From a virus, in IMG/VR virus record IMGVR_UViG_3300044630_003511, positions 1-64,000 of that record: DNA of 64,000 bases, one strand, 5' to 3'. The position numbers and the translations under genes were made by a program. Positions within the stretch are counted from its first letter, which is position 1. Each line of letters opens with the position of its first letter. The notes under the pieces are model-generated. The model had not been told where the DNA came from and did no database searches. It worked only from the letters and a program-made list of their open reading frames with translations. Below, in pieces: positions 15,881-25,284 of the stretch.

Positions 15881-18800
15881 CTATTCGTAAAATAATCCAA
15901 GAATTTGATTTAATGGTGCAAATGTACCTGTTAGTTTCATTGTATTTCCATTGTACACAAATACGATACCTTCGTTTGGAACTATTTTATCTTTTCCACC
16001 AATAGCGTTTAATCTTTGTAATTCCATTTTAAGTTTTGCTATCTTCTTTTCATCACCACCAGTCTTAACATCTGATATAGTTTTATCTAATCTATCCTTC
16101 ATAGCTCTAACCGCAGAATCAGGGTTTGCTGTAAGTACTGAACTCATAAATGAAAGTACTTCAGAGCCAACACCCAAAAATATATCCTCAAAAGGTCTAA
16201 TATTATCCTTTGCTATCTTAGCGTGGTCATTCTTATCAATACCAGTTGCCCAACTTAATACTTTAGCATCGGTAATGTTTTTATTGTCTAAACGGAATGA
16301 TTTATCATAGAATGCCCATCTCTTAACCAATCCCATTAGAGTTCTATTATCAATCGGAGATGGTGATTTCTTAGTTACAAAATCAGTCCACCATGCTTGA
16401 TGATAATCAGCAATACCATCCGTATCGGATAGTTTAAACTTAGATTGTAGTTTTGTAATCTGTCCACTATATTTTCCTTTTAATGAAGTTAAGTTTTTTG
16501 ATTGTGGTAACTTAACAACTGGAGGTCCTTGTATTGTATAAGCCGATTGTACGTTTTGATTTACTTGCTTAATCATACCAGCCAAAACTTTAGCTGCTTC
16601 TTGATTTTCACCAATTGCTATACCAGCTTCATTATATTCCATTGTTCCATGAAATACTAATAGTGCTTGTCCATAAGGAATTACATTTACCGAAGTTGGA
16701 TATATTACCTCCAAATTCATAAAACATGCACCATTCTTAAAAACTTTTTCTCTTTGTTTTTCTGAAAGTGATTTTATTGCTTTTGATAAATCACTCATAG
16801 CAAAGTTGTATGCTTTTTCTAACTCACCTCTTCCGGCAAACTTAGTAGCTACTCCATTTATATCCAATGCCTTCTCACCTCTATTAGCTAGATGTCCTTT
16901 GTTTCTAGCAGCAACTAATCTTCCATTCACCCAACTGATTGCTAATGCTTGTCCATCAGTTTTTTCTCTTGTCAATTCCAACTTACCTTCTAATGCACGA
17001 TTCACAATATCTTTAAGTTGTCCAAATGTTAAGTTAATTTCAGTATCAAATGGATGATTCATATGTCCATACGCACCACCTTCAGTTAATAACCCCTCAG
17101 TTATGTTTGGGTTATTATCAGTTCCACATTTGTGACACATATAGGTATCACTTCCACCTTCAGAAATTTTCCAACTCCAACCACAATTATCACAAATTAC
17201 TTTACCATTTTCTACTCTTTCACTAATCCCACCACCCAATGCGTATGGTTCGTTATATTGTAATTTCTCAGCGTTAAATTTCTTTCTTAATCTTTTAAGA
17301 ACTTCTTTATGTTTATCAATCCATGCTTGGTCTGGGTAACCCATTCCAATTCCTTCAAATGCTGATTTGGTTTTTACTTTATACCAACCACCACCCGGTG
17401 TTCTGAATATTCTTGCAGGTATTTCTAATATTCCATTTGATGGTAATTTAGAATGATACTTTGAATCAATATGAACAACCTTTACAATGAATACTTTTTT
17501 CTTATTATCAGCTCCAATCAATTCAACTTCTAATGGAACTGCTACTCCACCTATTTTAAGTTTACCACCAAAGATATTACCTTTAGTGTATGCTTCTTCT
17601 ACTGATTTTTTAACCATTTCATATCCTTTATCTTCGGTATCCTTTGTATTTGTTTGATGACCAGGTTCTGTTTTTTTACTATCATCAAAATCAATTGTAT
17701 CCAATTCTGCACCATATCCCATATCAGGTGTATATGTTCCCGATTTGTGATGTTGTAAAAAATTATGGTCTATTGTACCATCCGATTTATGATTTTTTGA
17801 ATTAATATTTTCATTTTTACTTATTTCAATTGCTCTTAATTGCTTAAGTGCTTTCTCTTTAGTATCATGTGTTCCTAATCTATCACCACCATCCTTTGGA
17901 TATACCACCCACTTACCATCAATATGTTTGATTGTTTCAACAGTCAATTTCATTGATTCTTTGCTTCTAAAATCTCTAGTTCCACCTTTATTATCTTTAA
18001 ATCCGAATGATTTATAGAATTGGATTAATCTTCCCTTAGAACCCCCAAAATCAGATGATGGAGTTAAGAATACATCTTTTTTGGTTTTCTTTGCATAAGT
18101 AATAATATCATTCATTACTTTTGTACCAATACCCTCACTTCTTTTTTCTTTTGGAACAACTATTCTGTGAATTTCTAAGTATTCTGGATATTCATATACA
18201 TCCAATTCCACACCATGTTTTTTCCCCAAATGAGAGTCTAACGTTTCAGCAATTACTGATTCAAATTTATATTCAGGTGTTGTTGTTTTGAATTCACCTT
18301 TTCTCATTATAGTTTTTGCAATAGCTTTATTAGCTTGAAGCATAAATGGTATATTGATATTAGTTCTATTATCCTTTGCTACAACTTGGTTGTATTGAGT
18401 TAAGAATTCAACAAATTTCTTTTTATTTCTACCTAATCTTTTAAAGAACCCAGTTAGTTCTGCTGCTGATATTTCCTTACCATTTCTCGTATCATTTAAT
18501 CTATCGAAAAAATGTTTATCAGTAAGAACGATATCAATTGGATTTAATTGTCTATCAGCGTATTTATCAATTTGTTGTAAATCAGCCATTGGGATTTCGT
18601 TAATTACCGATTCGTTTTTACCAGTATCTGCTTTTTTAGCAGCAACACCAATTTCTTCTGCAAATTTATTTGACATTGGTATCACATCCTTTATATCGGC
18701 ATCAATAACAATAACTTTCATATTAGCAGGTTTCCCATCTCTAATTGCGTTTGTTGTTACAGCTGCCCAACGATGATGACCATCCACTACATATCCATCT

Positions 18801-20353
18801 CTACTTACATAGATTGGAGCAGTAATCTTTGGATGATTCGGGTCATTCTCTAATGCCTTTGCCATACCAGCTACCTTTGCACCAACTAATTCAGATTGAG
18901 TTGCTTTTAGAGAATCCGATGGTAATTCAGTTTGGATAGTTTTAATACCCTTTCTTTTCAATAGTTCTCTAAACATTGGTTCCGTATCAACTTCACCATT
19001 TATATCTTTTTCCATACTTGCCGCAGGTGAACCTTCGGTTGGTTTGCCTTTAAATTGTGGCATTTCCTCACGAGGAATTCCAGCATTACCAGCACAATAT
19101 AAGTTTGTTCCAGCTACAGTTATTTTACATAAATTGTAATTAGGAGCTGCTTCACCATTTTCTTTTGCCTGATTTGTTAGTTGAACCAACTTATCAATCT
19201 GCATTGAAATTTCTCTTTGTTGCTTATTTGAAATTTTAGGAATATCCGATTCTGAACTAAATGTATCTGAATCTGCTTTTGGTAATACCTTAGTTACATT
19301 ATCTAATGCAACATTTGGTATTTCAGTTTTGGGTTTTTCTTTTTGCTTAACATCAGGTGCATGTTTAAACATATCCGAACCGGCTACTTTAGTTCCTTTA
19401 GATGGTTCCGATTTTGTATCACTAGCTCCATCTATTTTAACATACTTACCACCATCATTCTTTGAAAAAGATGGAGAAGATTCATCATCCTCTTTACCTT
19501 TTTGTTTATACACACCATGTCCAATATGAGTGTATTTGGAATCATCATTTTCATCTTCAAAGATTACTTGATATCCTTCCTTTATCATTCTAAAAGTTGC
19601 TACCTTTTTACCATTGATAGTTGGCATTCCATGTTCATCTTTTCCAATAGTTTTTACAATAACTTTTTTATTTTTAAATCTACCCATTAAAATGGTATCT
19701 CCGATTTCAACATCTAATGTAATACCTTCATCTAAATTAATTGATTCTGGTAATTTGGAAAGTTTATCAACAACCATATCAAAAATTGATTGATTGAATT
19801 TACCATAAGCTTTCTTTACAAAGAAATCTTTTTTATCCTCAGTACTACCTTTTTTTAAACCAATCCTAACATCAGTACCACTAATTGCATTTGGTTGTGC
19901 TGGTGATATAAAAACATACCCCCTATCAGCATATCCTTCCAATTCAATACTATCTTTGTATTTTTCAAAATACTTCCCACCCAAACGACTTGAATCTTTC
20001 TCACCAACCACAGTTATAAATGCAGTAGTTTCTTTATTGAATTTGCTTAGGATTTCAGTTGGAGCATAGGGATTTTTGACCTGAGCTATTTTGTTTGATG
20101 GGATACCAAACATAGTGGTCATTACCTTTACTTTCTCCTTAAAATTGAATGGGGATTTTTGATTGTCTGTTTTATCAGAGGTTCCGATATAAACATTATT
20201 TTTTCCAAACTTTTTTACTAATGTTTGGTAAGTAGCGAAGTGCCCTTTATGAAAAGGTTGAAAGCGACCAGAGTAAACAACAACTAAGTCCTTTACACTG
20301 CTCGCTTCTCCTAATAATATACTCTCTACTAAAAACTTTGATAAATCACTCAT
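15881..20353 (-). CDS. Multi-enzyme head polyprotein: adenylyltransferase, ParB-like, acetyltransferase, zinc ribbon, nucleic-acid ligase
   Basis: A 1490-residue protein. Residues 1-16 look like a capsid-targeting peptide ending LLGE-A. Residues 20-200 are an NMN-adenylyl/cytidylyltransferase domain (GRFQPFHKGH, H35 and H38; ISGTDVR). About 370-575 is ParB/sulfiredoxin-like (DGHHRW at 524-529). Residues 587-700 are an unknown helical domain. Residues 704-800 are a GNAT acetyltransferase (RSEGIGTKVM). Residues 920-1040 are beta-rich and unknown; a CxxC zinc ribbon spans 1054-1076. Residues 1092-1490 are a nucleotidyltransferase ligase (K1131-T-D-G; FMNLE; EGIVF 1461-1465). Linkers NLDE-G (209), SVINE-I (586), SVIAE-T (703), SVEE-A (920), NITE-G (1086) and LLTE-G (1091) fit gp21-type cleavage. 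Packaging and injection as separate enzymes is inferred. Confidence 0.75.
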   Translation of the reverse strand: MSDLSKFLVESILLGEASSVKDLVVVYSGRFQPFHKGHFATYQTLVKKFGKNNVYIGTSDKTDNQKSPFNFKEKVKVMTTMFGIPSNKIAQVKNPYAPTEILSKFNKETTAFITVVGEKDSSRLGGKYFEKYKDSIELEGYADRGYVFISPAQPNAISGTDVRIGLKKGSTEDKKDFFVKKAYGKFNQSIFDMVVDKLSKLPESINLDEGITLDVEIGDTILMGRFKNKKVIVKTIGKDEHGMPTINGKKVATFRMIKEGYQVIFEDENDDSKYTHIGHGVYKQKGKEDDESSPSFSKNDGGKYVKIDGASDTKSEPSKGTKVAGSDMFKHAPDVKQKEKPKTEIPNVALDNVTKVLPKADSDTFSSESDIPKISNKQQREISMQIDKLVQLTNQAKENGEAAPNYNLCKITVAGTNLYCAGNAGIPREEMPQFKGKPTEGSPAASMEKDINGEVDTEPMFRELLKRKGIKTIQTELPSDSLKATQSELVGAKVAGMAKALENDPNHPKITAPIYVSRDGYVVDGHHRWAAVTTNAIRDGKPANMKVIVIDADIKDVIPMSNKFAEEIGVAAKKADTGKNESVINEIPMADLQQIDKYADRQLNPIDIVLTDKHFFDRLNDTRNGKEISAAELTGFFKRLGRNKKKFVEFLTQYNQVVAKDNRTNINIPFMLQANKAIAKTIMRKGEFKTTTPEYKFESVIAETLDSHLGKKHGVELDVYEYPEYLEIHRIVVPKEKRSEGIGTKVMNDIITYAKKTKKDVFLTPSSDFGGSKGRLIQFYKSFGFKDNKGGTRDFRSKESMKLTVETIKHIDGKWVVYPKDGGDRLGTHDTKEKALKQLRAIEISKNENINSKNHKSDGTIDHNFLQHHKSGTYTPDMGYGAELDTIDFDDSKKTEPGHQTNTKDTEDKGYEMVKKSVEEAYTKGNIFGGKLKIGGVAVPLEVELIGADNKKKVFIVKVVHIDSKYHSKLPSNGILEIPARIFRTPGGGWYKVKTKSAFEGIGMGYPDQAWIDKHKEVLKRLRKKFNAEKLQYNEPYALGGGISERVENGKVICDNCGWSWKISEGGSDTYMCHKCGTDNNPNITEGLLTEGGAYGHMNHPFDTEINLTFGQLKDIVNRALEGKLELTREKTDGQALAISWVNGRLVAARNKGHLANRGEKALDINGVATKFAGRGELEKAYNFAMSDLSKAIKSLSEKQREKVFKNGACFMNLEVIYPTSVNVIPYGQALLVFHGTMEYNEAGIAIGENQEAAKVLAGMIKQVNQNVQSAYTIQGPPVVKLPQSKNLTSLKGKYSGQITKLQSKFKLSDTDGIADYHQAWWTDFVTKKSPSPIDNRTLMGLVKRWAFYDKSFRLDNKNITDAKVLSWATGIDKNDHAKIAKDNIRPFEDIFLGVGSEVLSFMSSVLTANPDSAVRAMKDRLDKTISDVKTGGDEKKIAKLKMELQRLNAIGGKDKIVPNEGIVFVYNGNTMKLTGTFAPLNQILGLFYE

Positions 20354-20380
20354 TATATGATAATTATTTCTCTTATACCA

Positions 20381-20389
20381 TATAAATAT
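20381..20389 (-). promoter_or_regulatory. Late-promoter motif ATATTTATA
   Basis: Minus-strand ATATTTATA, 27 bases before the polyprotein ATG at 20353. It marks this gene as late, in line with packaging into the head. Confidence 0.5.
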
Positions 20390-20411
20390 AATAATTTATT
20401 GTTTTAGTTTT

Positions 20412-20738
20412 TTATTTAGCCGCTTGCTCTTTAAAAGCTGGATTATAAGTAATAGTACCTTCTCTTAAATCGATTTGACCTCTTGGGTATTCCTTTTCAA
20501 GACCAGCTACTAATTCTCTCATCGCATCATTTTGAGATTTAAAATCAGCTTCAGCTCTTTCTAAACCATCATGTAGTTTATCCATTTCTTCTTCTAATTC
20601 TTTTCTTCTCAAATAGATTTGCCCGAAAGCGTTTACTAATTCTTGAATTTTACCATTGCCTTCTCTTAGTGGAGTAAGGATATCTTCGGTTAATTCTACT
20701 GTAACTAACTCGATTTTTTGAATTGTTTCGTTTGCCAT
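20412..20738 (-). CDS. Small coiled-coil protein, paralogue of 25285..25557
   Basis: A 108-residue protein. Residues 25-85 form a charged coiled coil and the C-terminus carries YPRGQIDLREGTITY. The gene at 25285..25557 has the same layout and ends YPNGQIDLEAGTVVY, so the two are paralogues that flank the glycosylation cassette. Both have late motifs upstream. A structural or assembly role is likely; no family was recognised. Confidence 0.55.
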   Translation of the reverse strand: MANETIQKIELVTVELTEDILTPLREGNGKIQELVNAFGQIYLRRKELEEEMDKLHDGLERAEADFKSQNDAMRELVAGLEKEYPRGQIDLREGTITYNPAFKEQAAK

Positions 20739-20774
20739 TGTTTTTTTAATTAAAAATTGTTTTTGAATTCATAT

Positions 20775-20783
20775 ATAAATATA
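20775..20783 (-). promoter_or_regulatory. Late-promoter motif ATATTTATA
   Basis: Minus-strand ATATTTATA, 36 bases before the ATG at 20738, immediately after the last gene of the glycosylation cassette. Confidence 0.5.
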
Positions 20784-20784
20784 T

Positions 20785-21537
20785 CTAACTGAAATTTTCA
20801 GAAATTACACTTACCCCACGTTTTTGTATAACCTGAGATGAACATCGATTTCCAAATATAATTGATTCATTAATATTATTTGTTTCCAAATACTTTGTAG
20901 TGAATCCTGCTACAAAAGTATCACCTGCTCCTGAGATATCCATTATCTCAACTTTATCAGTTGGATACATATTGTTTAAATACATACATCCATCTTTATC
21001 TAATGTGATTATTAGTTTTTCTAAAATCCATTCATTATTTTCAATAAATGATTTATTATTTTGATATTCGGTTCTGTTTAATTTAATGAACTTTAAATCA
21101 GTGCACCATTCTCCTAATTTTTTTTTAGTATCACAAATTGTATTAGGGTGATTAAATGCTATTTTAGCAATATCAGTATCACTTAGAAATCCTTTGTTAT
21201 AATCCGATATGACTATCATATCAAAATCATAAAAATTTATTTCAGAAAGTGTATTACCAATAGGCGGAACTACATCATCAATATCAACTCGTAAAAGTAA
21301 ATGATTAAAACTTTCCTCAACATATCTCTTTTTTACAATCAATTGAGTATTACAAATCAATTCAGTTTTACAACCCAATGCTTCTAAATTTTCTTTAACA
21401 TTATAAGCCATACCACCATTGGTGATTGTATGTGATTCTATAAAAACAGGTGCAGGTCCTTCAGGTGATAATCGTGTAGCTTTTCCATAAACGAATTCAT
21501 CTAAACATCCCTCACCTATAATTAATACTTTACTCAT
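20785..21537 (-). CDS. Heptose-phosphate kinase, HldE/RfaE N-domain-like
   Basis: A 250-residue PfkB/ribokinase-family sugar kinase. It opens with VLIIGEGCLDEFVYG, has the sugar-binding region RLSPEGPAPVF and NGGMAYNVKENL, and ends with DISGAGDTFVAGF, where the aspartate is the catalytic base. RLSPE.PAPV is characteristic of HldE kinases, which phosphorylate heptose-7-phosphate at C1. The usual kinase domain is about 320 residues, so some outer elements are missing. It overlaps the adenylyltransferase gene by 8 bases. Together they would make ADP-heptose. Confidence 0.85.
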   Translation of the reverse strand: MSKVLIIGEGCLDEFVYGKATRLSPEGPAPVFIESHTITNGGMAYNVKENLEALGCKTELICNTQLIVKKRYVEESFNHLLLRVDIDDVVPPIGNTLSEINFYDFDMIVISDYNKGFLSDTDIAKIAFNHPNTICDTKKKLGEWCTDLKFIKLNRTEYQNNKSFIENNEWILEKLIITLDKDGCMYLNNMYPTDKVEIMDISGAGDTFVAGFTTKYLETNNINESIIFGNRCSSQVIQKRGVSVISENFS

Positions 21538-21919
21538 TTGTTAATATTTTAGTTGTACTGAAATCATCCATTCGATTAAAATACACAATTGATTTTGCGT
21601 ATTGTTCTCCCACTATTGGTTTATTTTTATAATCAGACCCAATTACAAATATATCAGGGTTATATGTTTTAATTACATTTTCTAATAATTCAGCTGAATC
21701 AAATATAACTACTTTACTAACTCCTTTAATTCTTTCCAAATTATACTTTCGTTCTTCTTCAGTATGGAACGGTCTATCTTCTCCTTTTAATTCCTTTACT
21801 CTCCTATCGGAATCAATTCCAATAATAACAATATCACCAAAGGCAGATGCGAACTCAATCATCTTAAAATGCGCATGATGTAAAACATCAAAACATCCAT
21901 TTAACCAAACCTTTTTCAT
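21530..21919 (-). CDS. Heptose-1-phosphate adenylyltransferase, HldE C-domain-like
   Basis: A 129-residue cytidylyltransferase-fold enzyme with NGCFDVLHHAH at residues 7-17. The canonical motif is GCFD.LH.GH, so the glycine is replaced by alanine while both histidines remain. A later DRPFHTEEER and the FSTTKIL segment (ISTT-like) fit RfaE2/HldE. It would form ADP-heptose from heptose-1-phosphate and ATP. In most bacteria it is fused to the kinase; here the genes are separate and overlap at both ends (ATGA-type). Confidence 0.85.
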   Translation of the reverse strand: MKKVWLNGCFDVLHHAHFKMIEFASAFGDIVIIGIDSDRRVKELKGEDRPFHTEEERKYNLERIKGVSKVVIFDSAELLENVIKTYNPDIFVIGSDYKNKPIVGEQYAKSIVYFNRMDDFSTTKILTNE

Positions 21920-23067
21920 AGAAACTTTTCTAATTCATTAATAACCATCTGAGATGTAATTGCTTTAGTACATTCAAATTGCCTATCCGTACCTTTATGG
22001 TCTGGACACCAATTCCAATCACCAGCATCTAATTTTAATCGGTTAAAGCATCCACCACATTTATCTTTAGGTGAAGTTATTCTAACACAATCTTGCATTT
22101 CTGCCCAATCATATGAGAATCCACTAATCAATACCGTCTTTGTACCCAATGCCCAACTTAACCAACTTAACCCACTACCAATACCAATGAATGCTTTTGA
22201 TTTTCTCATTTCATCCATTACTTTTTCCAAAGAACCGGCTGGGTGTTTGACTACTCCAGTTGGGTGTTTATTACCCATATAATCATTATTCTCTTGTGAT
22301 AATAGTTTAACTGTATAACCTTTATCATTTAACCAATTCACTACTTCTTGCCAACCATTTGGGTTATTCCAATACTTAGATTGAGCAGTTCCATGTATTG
22401 CTATTGTTATTAACTTATCATCTTTAACAATATCTGATGATGGTAACTTTGGTTTTATTTCTTTATATGGTAATCCCAATATATCAGAACCCATTTTTTG
22501 CATTGTTTGGGATTTAAAATCGTTTGGATTTTTTCTGTTATTTACACTACCATCTTCATTATAGAATAAACCAACAGTATACATTGCGTATAAATTTTCA
22601 ACACTTTGACCTGGTTTTACAAATTCTATATTTGGATATTGTGACTCTAACATTTCGTTATGAAATGTAGATACAATTAATTCACAATTATGTACTTTCT
22701 GAAATTCGTCAAAGTATGGAAACCATGCTAATGTATCACCCAATGCTTTTGATGATAGTGCTAGATAAACTCTCTTATTAGTTGCGGTATAATCATGTTC
22801 AAAAAATAAAGTATTACCTTCCCATATTTCAATTCTCCAATCTATAAAATACTCAATATTACATTTAGCCCAAGTATTGTTTGATAATTCGGTTGTGAAT
22901 AAAACATTACCATTACGTTTGTTTATAAACTTAACATTGTATTTACCCGTTTGGTTTCCCAATACTTCAGCCCAAGGACCATTTACGAAATGATAATTTA
23001 CTTTATTTCGTACTTCAACAATGTTATTTAAATTTTTAGTTAATTTATCGTAAATCATTAATTCCAT
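21916..23067 (-). CDS. Autotransporter-type O-heptosyltransferase, TibC/BAHT-like
   Basis: A 383-residue GT9-fold enzyme of the bacterial autotransporter heptosyltransferase family, which moves heptose from ADP-heptose onto serines of beta-helical proteins. Seen are ALSSKALGDTLAW near residue 105, AIHGTAQSKYWNNPNGWQEV, FIGIGSGLSWLSWALG, and a C-terminal metal-binding set of cysteines (C337, C340, C354, C366) around WCPDHKGTDRQFECT. All hallmark segments of TibC/Aah are present. ATGs at 23067 and 23058 are both possible. Likely acceptors are the phage's own beta-rich fibres or a host surface protein. Confidence 0.88.
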   Translation of the reverse strand: MELMIYDKLTKNLNNIVEVRNKVNYHFVNGPWAEVLGNQTGKYNVKFINKRNGNVLFTTELSNNTWAKCNIEYFIDWRIEIWEGNTLFFEHDYTATNKRVYLALSSKALGDTLAWFPYFDEFQKVHNCELIVSTFHNEMLESQYPNIEFVKPGQSVENLYAMYTVGLFYNEDGSVNNRKNPNDFKSQTMQKMGSDILGLPYKEIKPKLPSSDIVKDDKLITIAIHGTAQSKYWNNPNGWQEVVNWLNDKGYTVKLLSQENNDYMGNKHPTGVVKHPAGSLEKVMDEMRKSKAFIGIGSGLSWLSWALGTKTVLISGFSYDWAEMQDCVRITSPKDKCGGCFNRLKLDAGDWNWCPDHKGTDRQFECTKAITSQMVINELEKFL

Positions 23068-25220
23068 TTTTTTACTTCTCTATCAATAAGAGAAAATCCA
23101 TCTGCTTGTTTAACATACATTTTATTTGTAGTATATCGTAATTTAGATTCTTTATTAAACACATCAGTTAACCATAAATCATATCCCTCCCATAGGGTAT
23201 CATTAAATCTATCAATCCACCAACTCTTTGTTCTATTTGGTATTAGATACGCATGTGCTAAATCTTGGTTTGATGCAGTTTTACTGAATAAATCATCAAT
23301 GTATTCTTTACTTCTGGAATTATTGTTTGATAATCCAATAAAGTAAACATCATCTCTTTCAGAAATAAAACATGCTTTATGAACTGCTTCAACAAATTCT
23401 TTTAATCCAGTGAATATAAACGCATCAGCTTCAAATACTAATGTATAATCAAATTCATCATCCATAGCTTCTAATGCTCCCCTATGTGCGTTAAAGCACC
23501 CATAATGCCTACCCGTTAATGGACCTAATCCATTCCCAAAGTTTCCCGGCTTATCCGATATCTGATTTGGTCTTTTACAAAAATCAGATGGTGGTGTTCC
23601 ATCAAATGGAGTATTTACAATTGGTTGATACACCATTCCATAACTTTCCAATTGTTTTAGTGATTCTGAACTAATTTGTTCTCTCAAATCATTTGGCTTA
23701 GTCATCAAATGTTTAATTTGAATCTTTGGTTTTTTTCTAACAAATGAACGATATACGTGCTTTGCTTGATTATAAAAAAATTCATCAGCTGCTCTAGTAA
23801 CCCCCGGAAAGAAACTTCCACCATAATCATCTCCACTAATAACACCACCCGGTTTTACTTTATGATACCAAAAGTTTAAATCGGATTTTAAAGAATCATA
23901 AGTATGACCCGCATCCAACATAATAAAATCAATTGAGTTATGTTGAAATTGATTTGATGCGTTTTCAGATGTATCCTTTATTACGTTAAATAATTTTGAG
24001 TTATTACTTAACATAGTATTTTCCATAAATTCTGAAAATATATCCCCACCAAATCCACCAACTATTGTATCATGTATTTCTTCACCATCGGTACCTTTCC
24101 AAGTATCAACAGTTGTAAATTTAATATCTTTATTAGAATCTTTAATTAAGGTAGCCATATGATTGGTTGATTTACCCAACCATGCACCCAACTCAACAAA
24201 TACATCACCATCGGTTCCATTTTCAACCATTTCATTATACAAATGTTCATATGAAAACCAACCAGGAATTTCATTAAATTCAGGTTGTAGTTTTTCTAAT
24301 ATAATTTGTTTGGTTTGATTTAGGTTATCATCGATATAAGTAACCAATTCATTATTATCATATGAATCCAAATATGTGTGTAGTTTTCTGAATATAGATG
24401 GTAATCCATATCCCAATGCCTCTTTAATAGATAATGGATTTAATTCCAATTTAGAACTAAAGTAAAACATATCCGATGCTTTGTAGAATTTATCTACATC
24501 ACTACGTTCACCCCATACAATACAATTATCAGGTTTGTGTTTCATTATTGGTCCCCAATATGATTCAAAGTTCATAGCTTGGTTTCCGATAAAATGAAAT
24601 TTAATTTTATATTTTTCTAATAATCTAGCTACGTTGAATATTTCACCCTGATTCTTACCTTCAGTAAATAATCCAACCATAAGAACATGCTTCCAATCAG
24701 ATTCAAATCCCAATTCGTTTTTGAATTCGTTTTTATCATACTCAATAGTTTCTATTGGATAATCCCATACACGTGTATCTACTCCCACCAATTCAAATCT
24801 TCGTCTACTCCATTCAGATACTAAAACATATCTATCTGGATGATATTTGATTTCATTTGGATTTGTATGAGAACCATGTGTAGATGCTACAATATAGTAA
24901 TTTCTACTATTGTCAAAAATAGTATCTAATATATTGTGAGCTAAAAAATGTTCGGGGATTTCCGTAAAATGAATTATGTTTGGTTGAGTTGATTTAATAA
25001 TATCCACAAGTTCGGATTTATTATCACCCAATGTGTACAACTTACATAAATCAGCTATTTGATTCTTTTGTACTACAAAGGCATCACCAGAGTGATTGTT
25101 TACCTCAACTACCTCAATATCAAATTTATCTTTAAAGATTTGAATTTGCTTTAAAAGGTATTGTGGCATCCCACCAGTTGAGAGATGGGATGCTATATAT
25201 AACAATTTTTGTTTTGACAT
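23058..25220 (-). CDS. Three-domain fusion: GT4 glycosyltransferase, methyltransferase, GT25-like glycosyltransferase
   Basis: A 720-residue protein. Residues 1-300 are a GT-B glycosyltransferase (STGGMPQYL, VLMVGLFTEGKNQG, NPLSIKEALGYGLPSI). Residues 320-490 are a class I methyltransferase: FVELGAWLGKST as the SAM loop, VDTW, and DFIMLDAGHTYDS followed by KPGGVISGDD. Residues 520-720 resemble GT25/galactosyltransferase-like enzymes (HRGALEAM, YTLVFEADAF, then GYDLWL). It is the first gene of the cassette, 26 bases after a host-type promoter. It could extend and methylate a glycan begun by the heptosyltransferase; the sugar donors are unknown. Confidence 0.78.
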   Translation of the reverse strand: MSKQKLLYIASHLSTGGMPQYLLKQIQIFKDKFDIEVVEVNNHSGDAFVVQKNQIADLCKLYTLGDNKSELVDIIKSTQPNIIHFTEIPEHFLAHNILDTIFDNSRNYYIVASTHGSHTNPNEIKYHPDRYVLVSEWSRRRFELVGVDTRVWDYPIETIEYDKNEFKNELGFESDWKHVLMVGLFTEGKNQGEIFNVARLLEKYKIKFHFIGNQAMNFESYWGPIMKHKPDNCIVWGERSDVDKFYKASDMFYFSSKLELNPLSIKEALGYGLPSIFRKLHTYLDSYDNNELVTYIDDNLNQTKQIILEKLQPEFNEIPGWFSYEHLYNEMVENGTDGDVFVELGAWLGKSTNHMATLIKDSNKDIKFTTVDTWKGTDGEEIHDTIVGGFGGDIFSEFMENTMLSNNSKLFNVIKDTSENASNQFQHNSIDFIMLDAGHTYDSLKSDLNFWYHKVKPGGVISGDDYGGSFFPGVTRAADEFFYNQAKHVYRSFVRKKPKIQIKHLMTKPNDLREQISSESLKQLESYGMVYQPIVNTPFDGTPPSDFCKRPNQISDKPGNFGNGLGPLTGRHYGCFNAHRGALEAMDDEFDYTLVFEADAFIFTGLKEFVEAVHKACFISERDDVYFIGLSNNNSRSKEYIDDLFSKTASNQDLAHAYLIPNRTKSWWIDRFNDTLWEGYDLWLTDVFNKESKLRYTTNKMYVKQADGFSLIDREVKKWN

Positions 25221-25245
25221 AACTTATTTATATGTTCATATCTTA

Positions 25246-25276
25246 CAAAGATACAAAATTAATTTGGTATTTCCAA
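25246..25276 (-). promoter_or_regulatory. Host-type promoter of the glycosylation cassette
   Basis: Minus strand TTGG (25273..25276), 19 bases, TATCTTTG (25246..25253). This matches the Bacteroidota -33/-7 layout exactly in spacing. The ATG of the 720-residue gene is 25 bases further on. No late motif lies here, so the cassette would be expressed apart from the virion genes around it. Confidence 0.75.
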
Positions 25277-25284
25277 ATTATTTA

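Noticed and set aside
20806-20820. Hairpin CTGAAA/TTTCAG as a terminator of the heptose cassette
   Set aside because: It is short, inside the last codons of the kinase gene, has almost no loop and no following T run.
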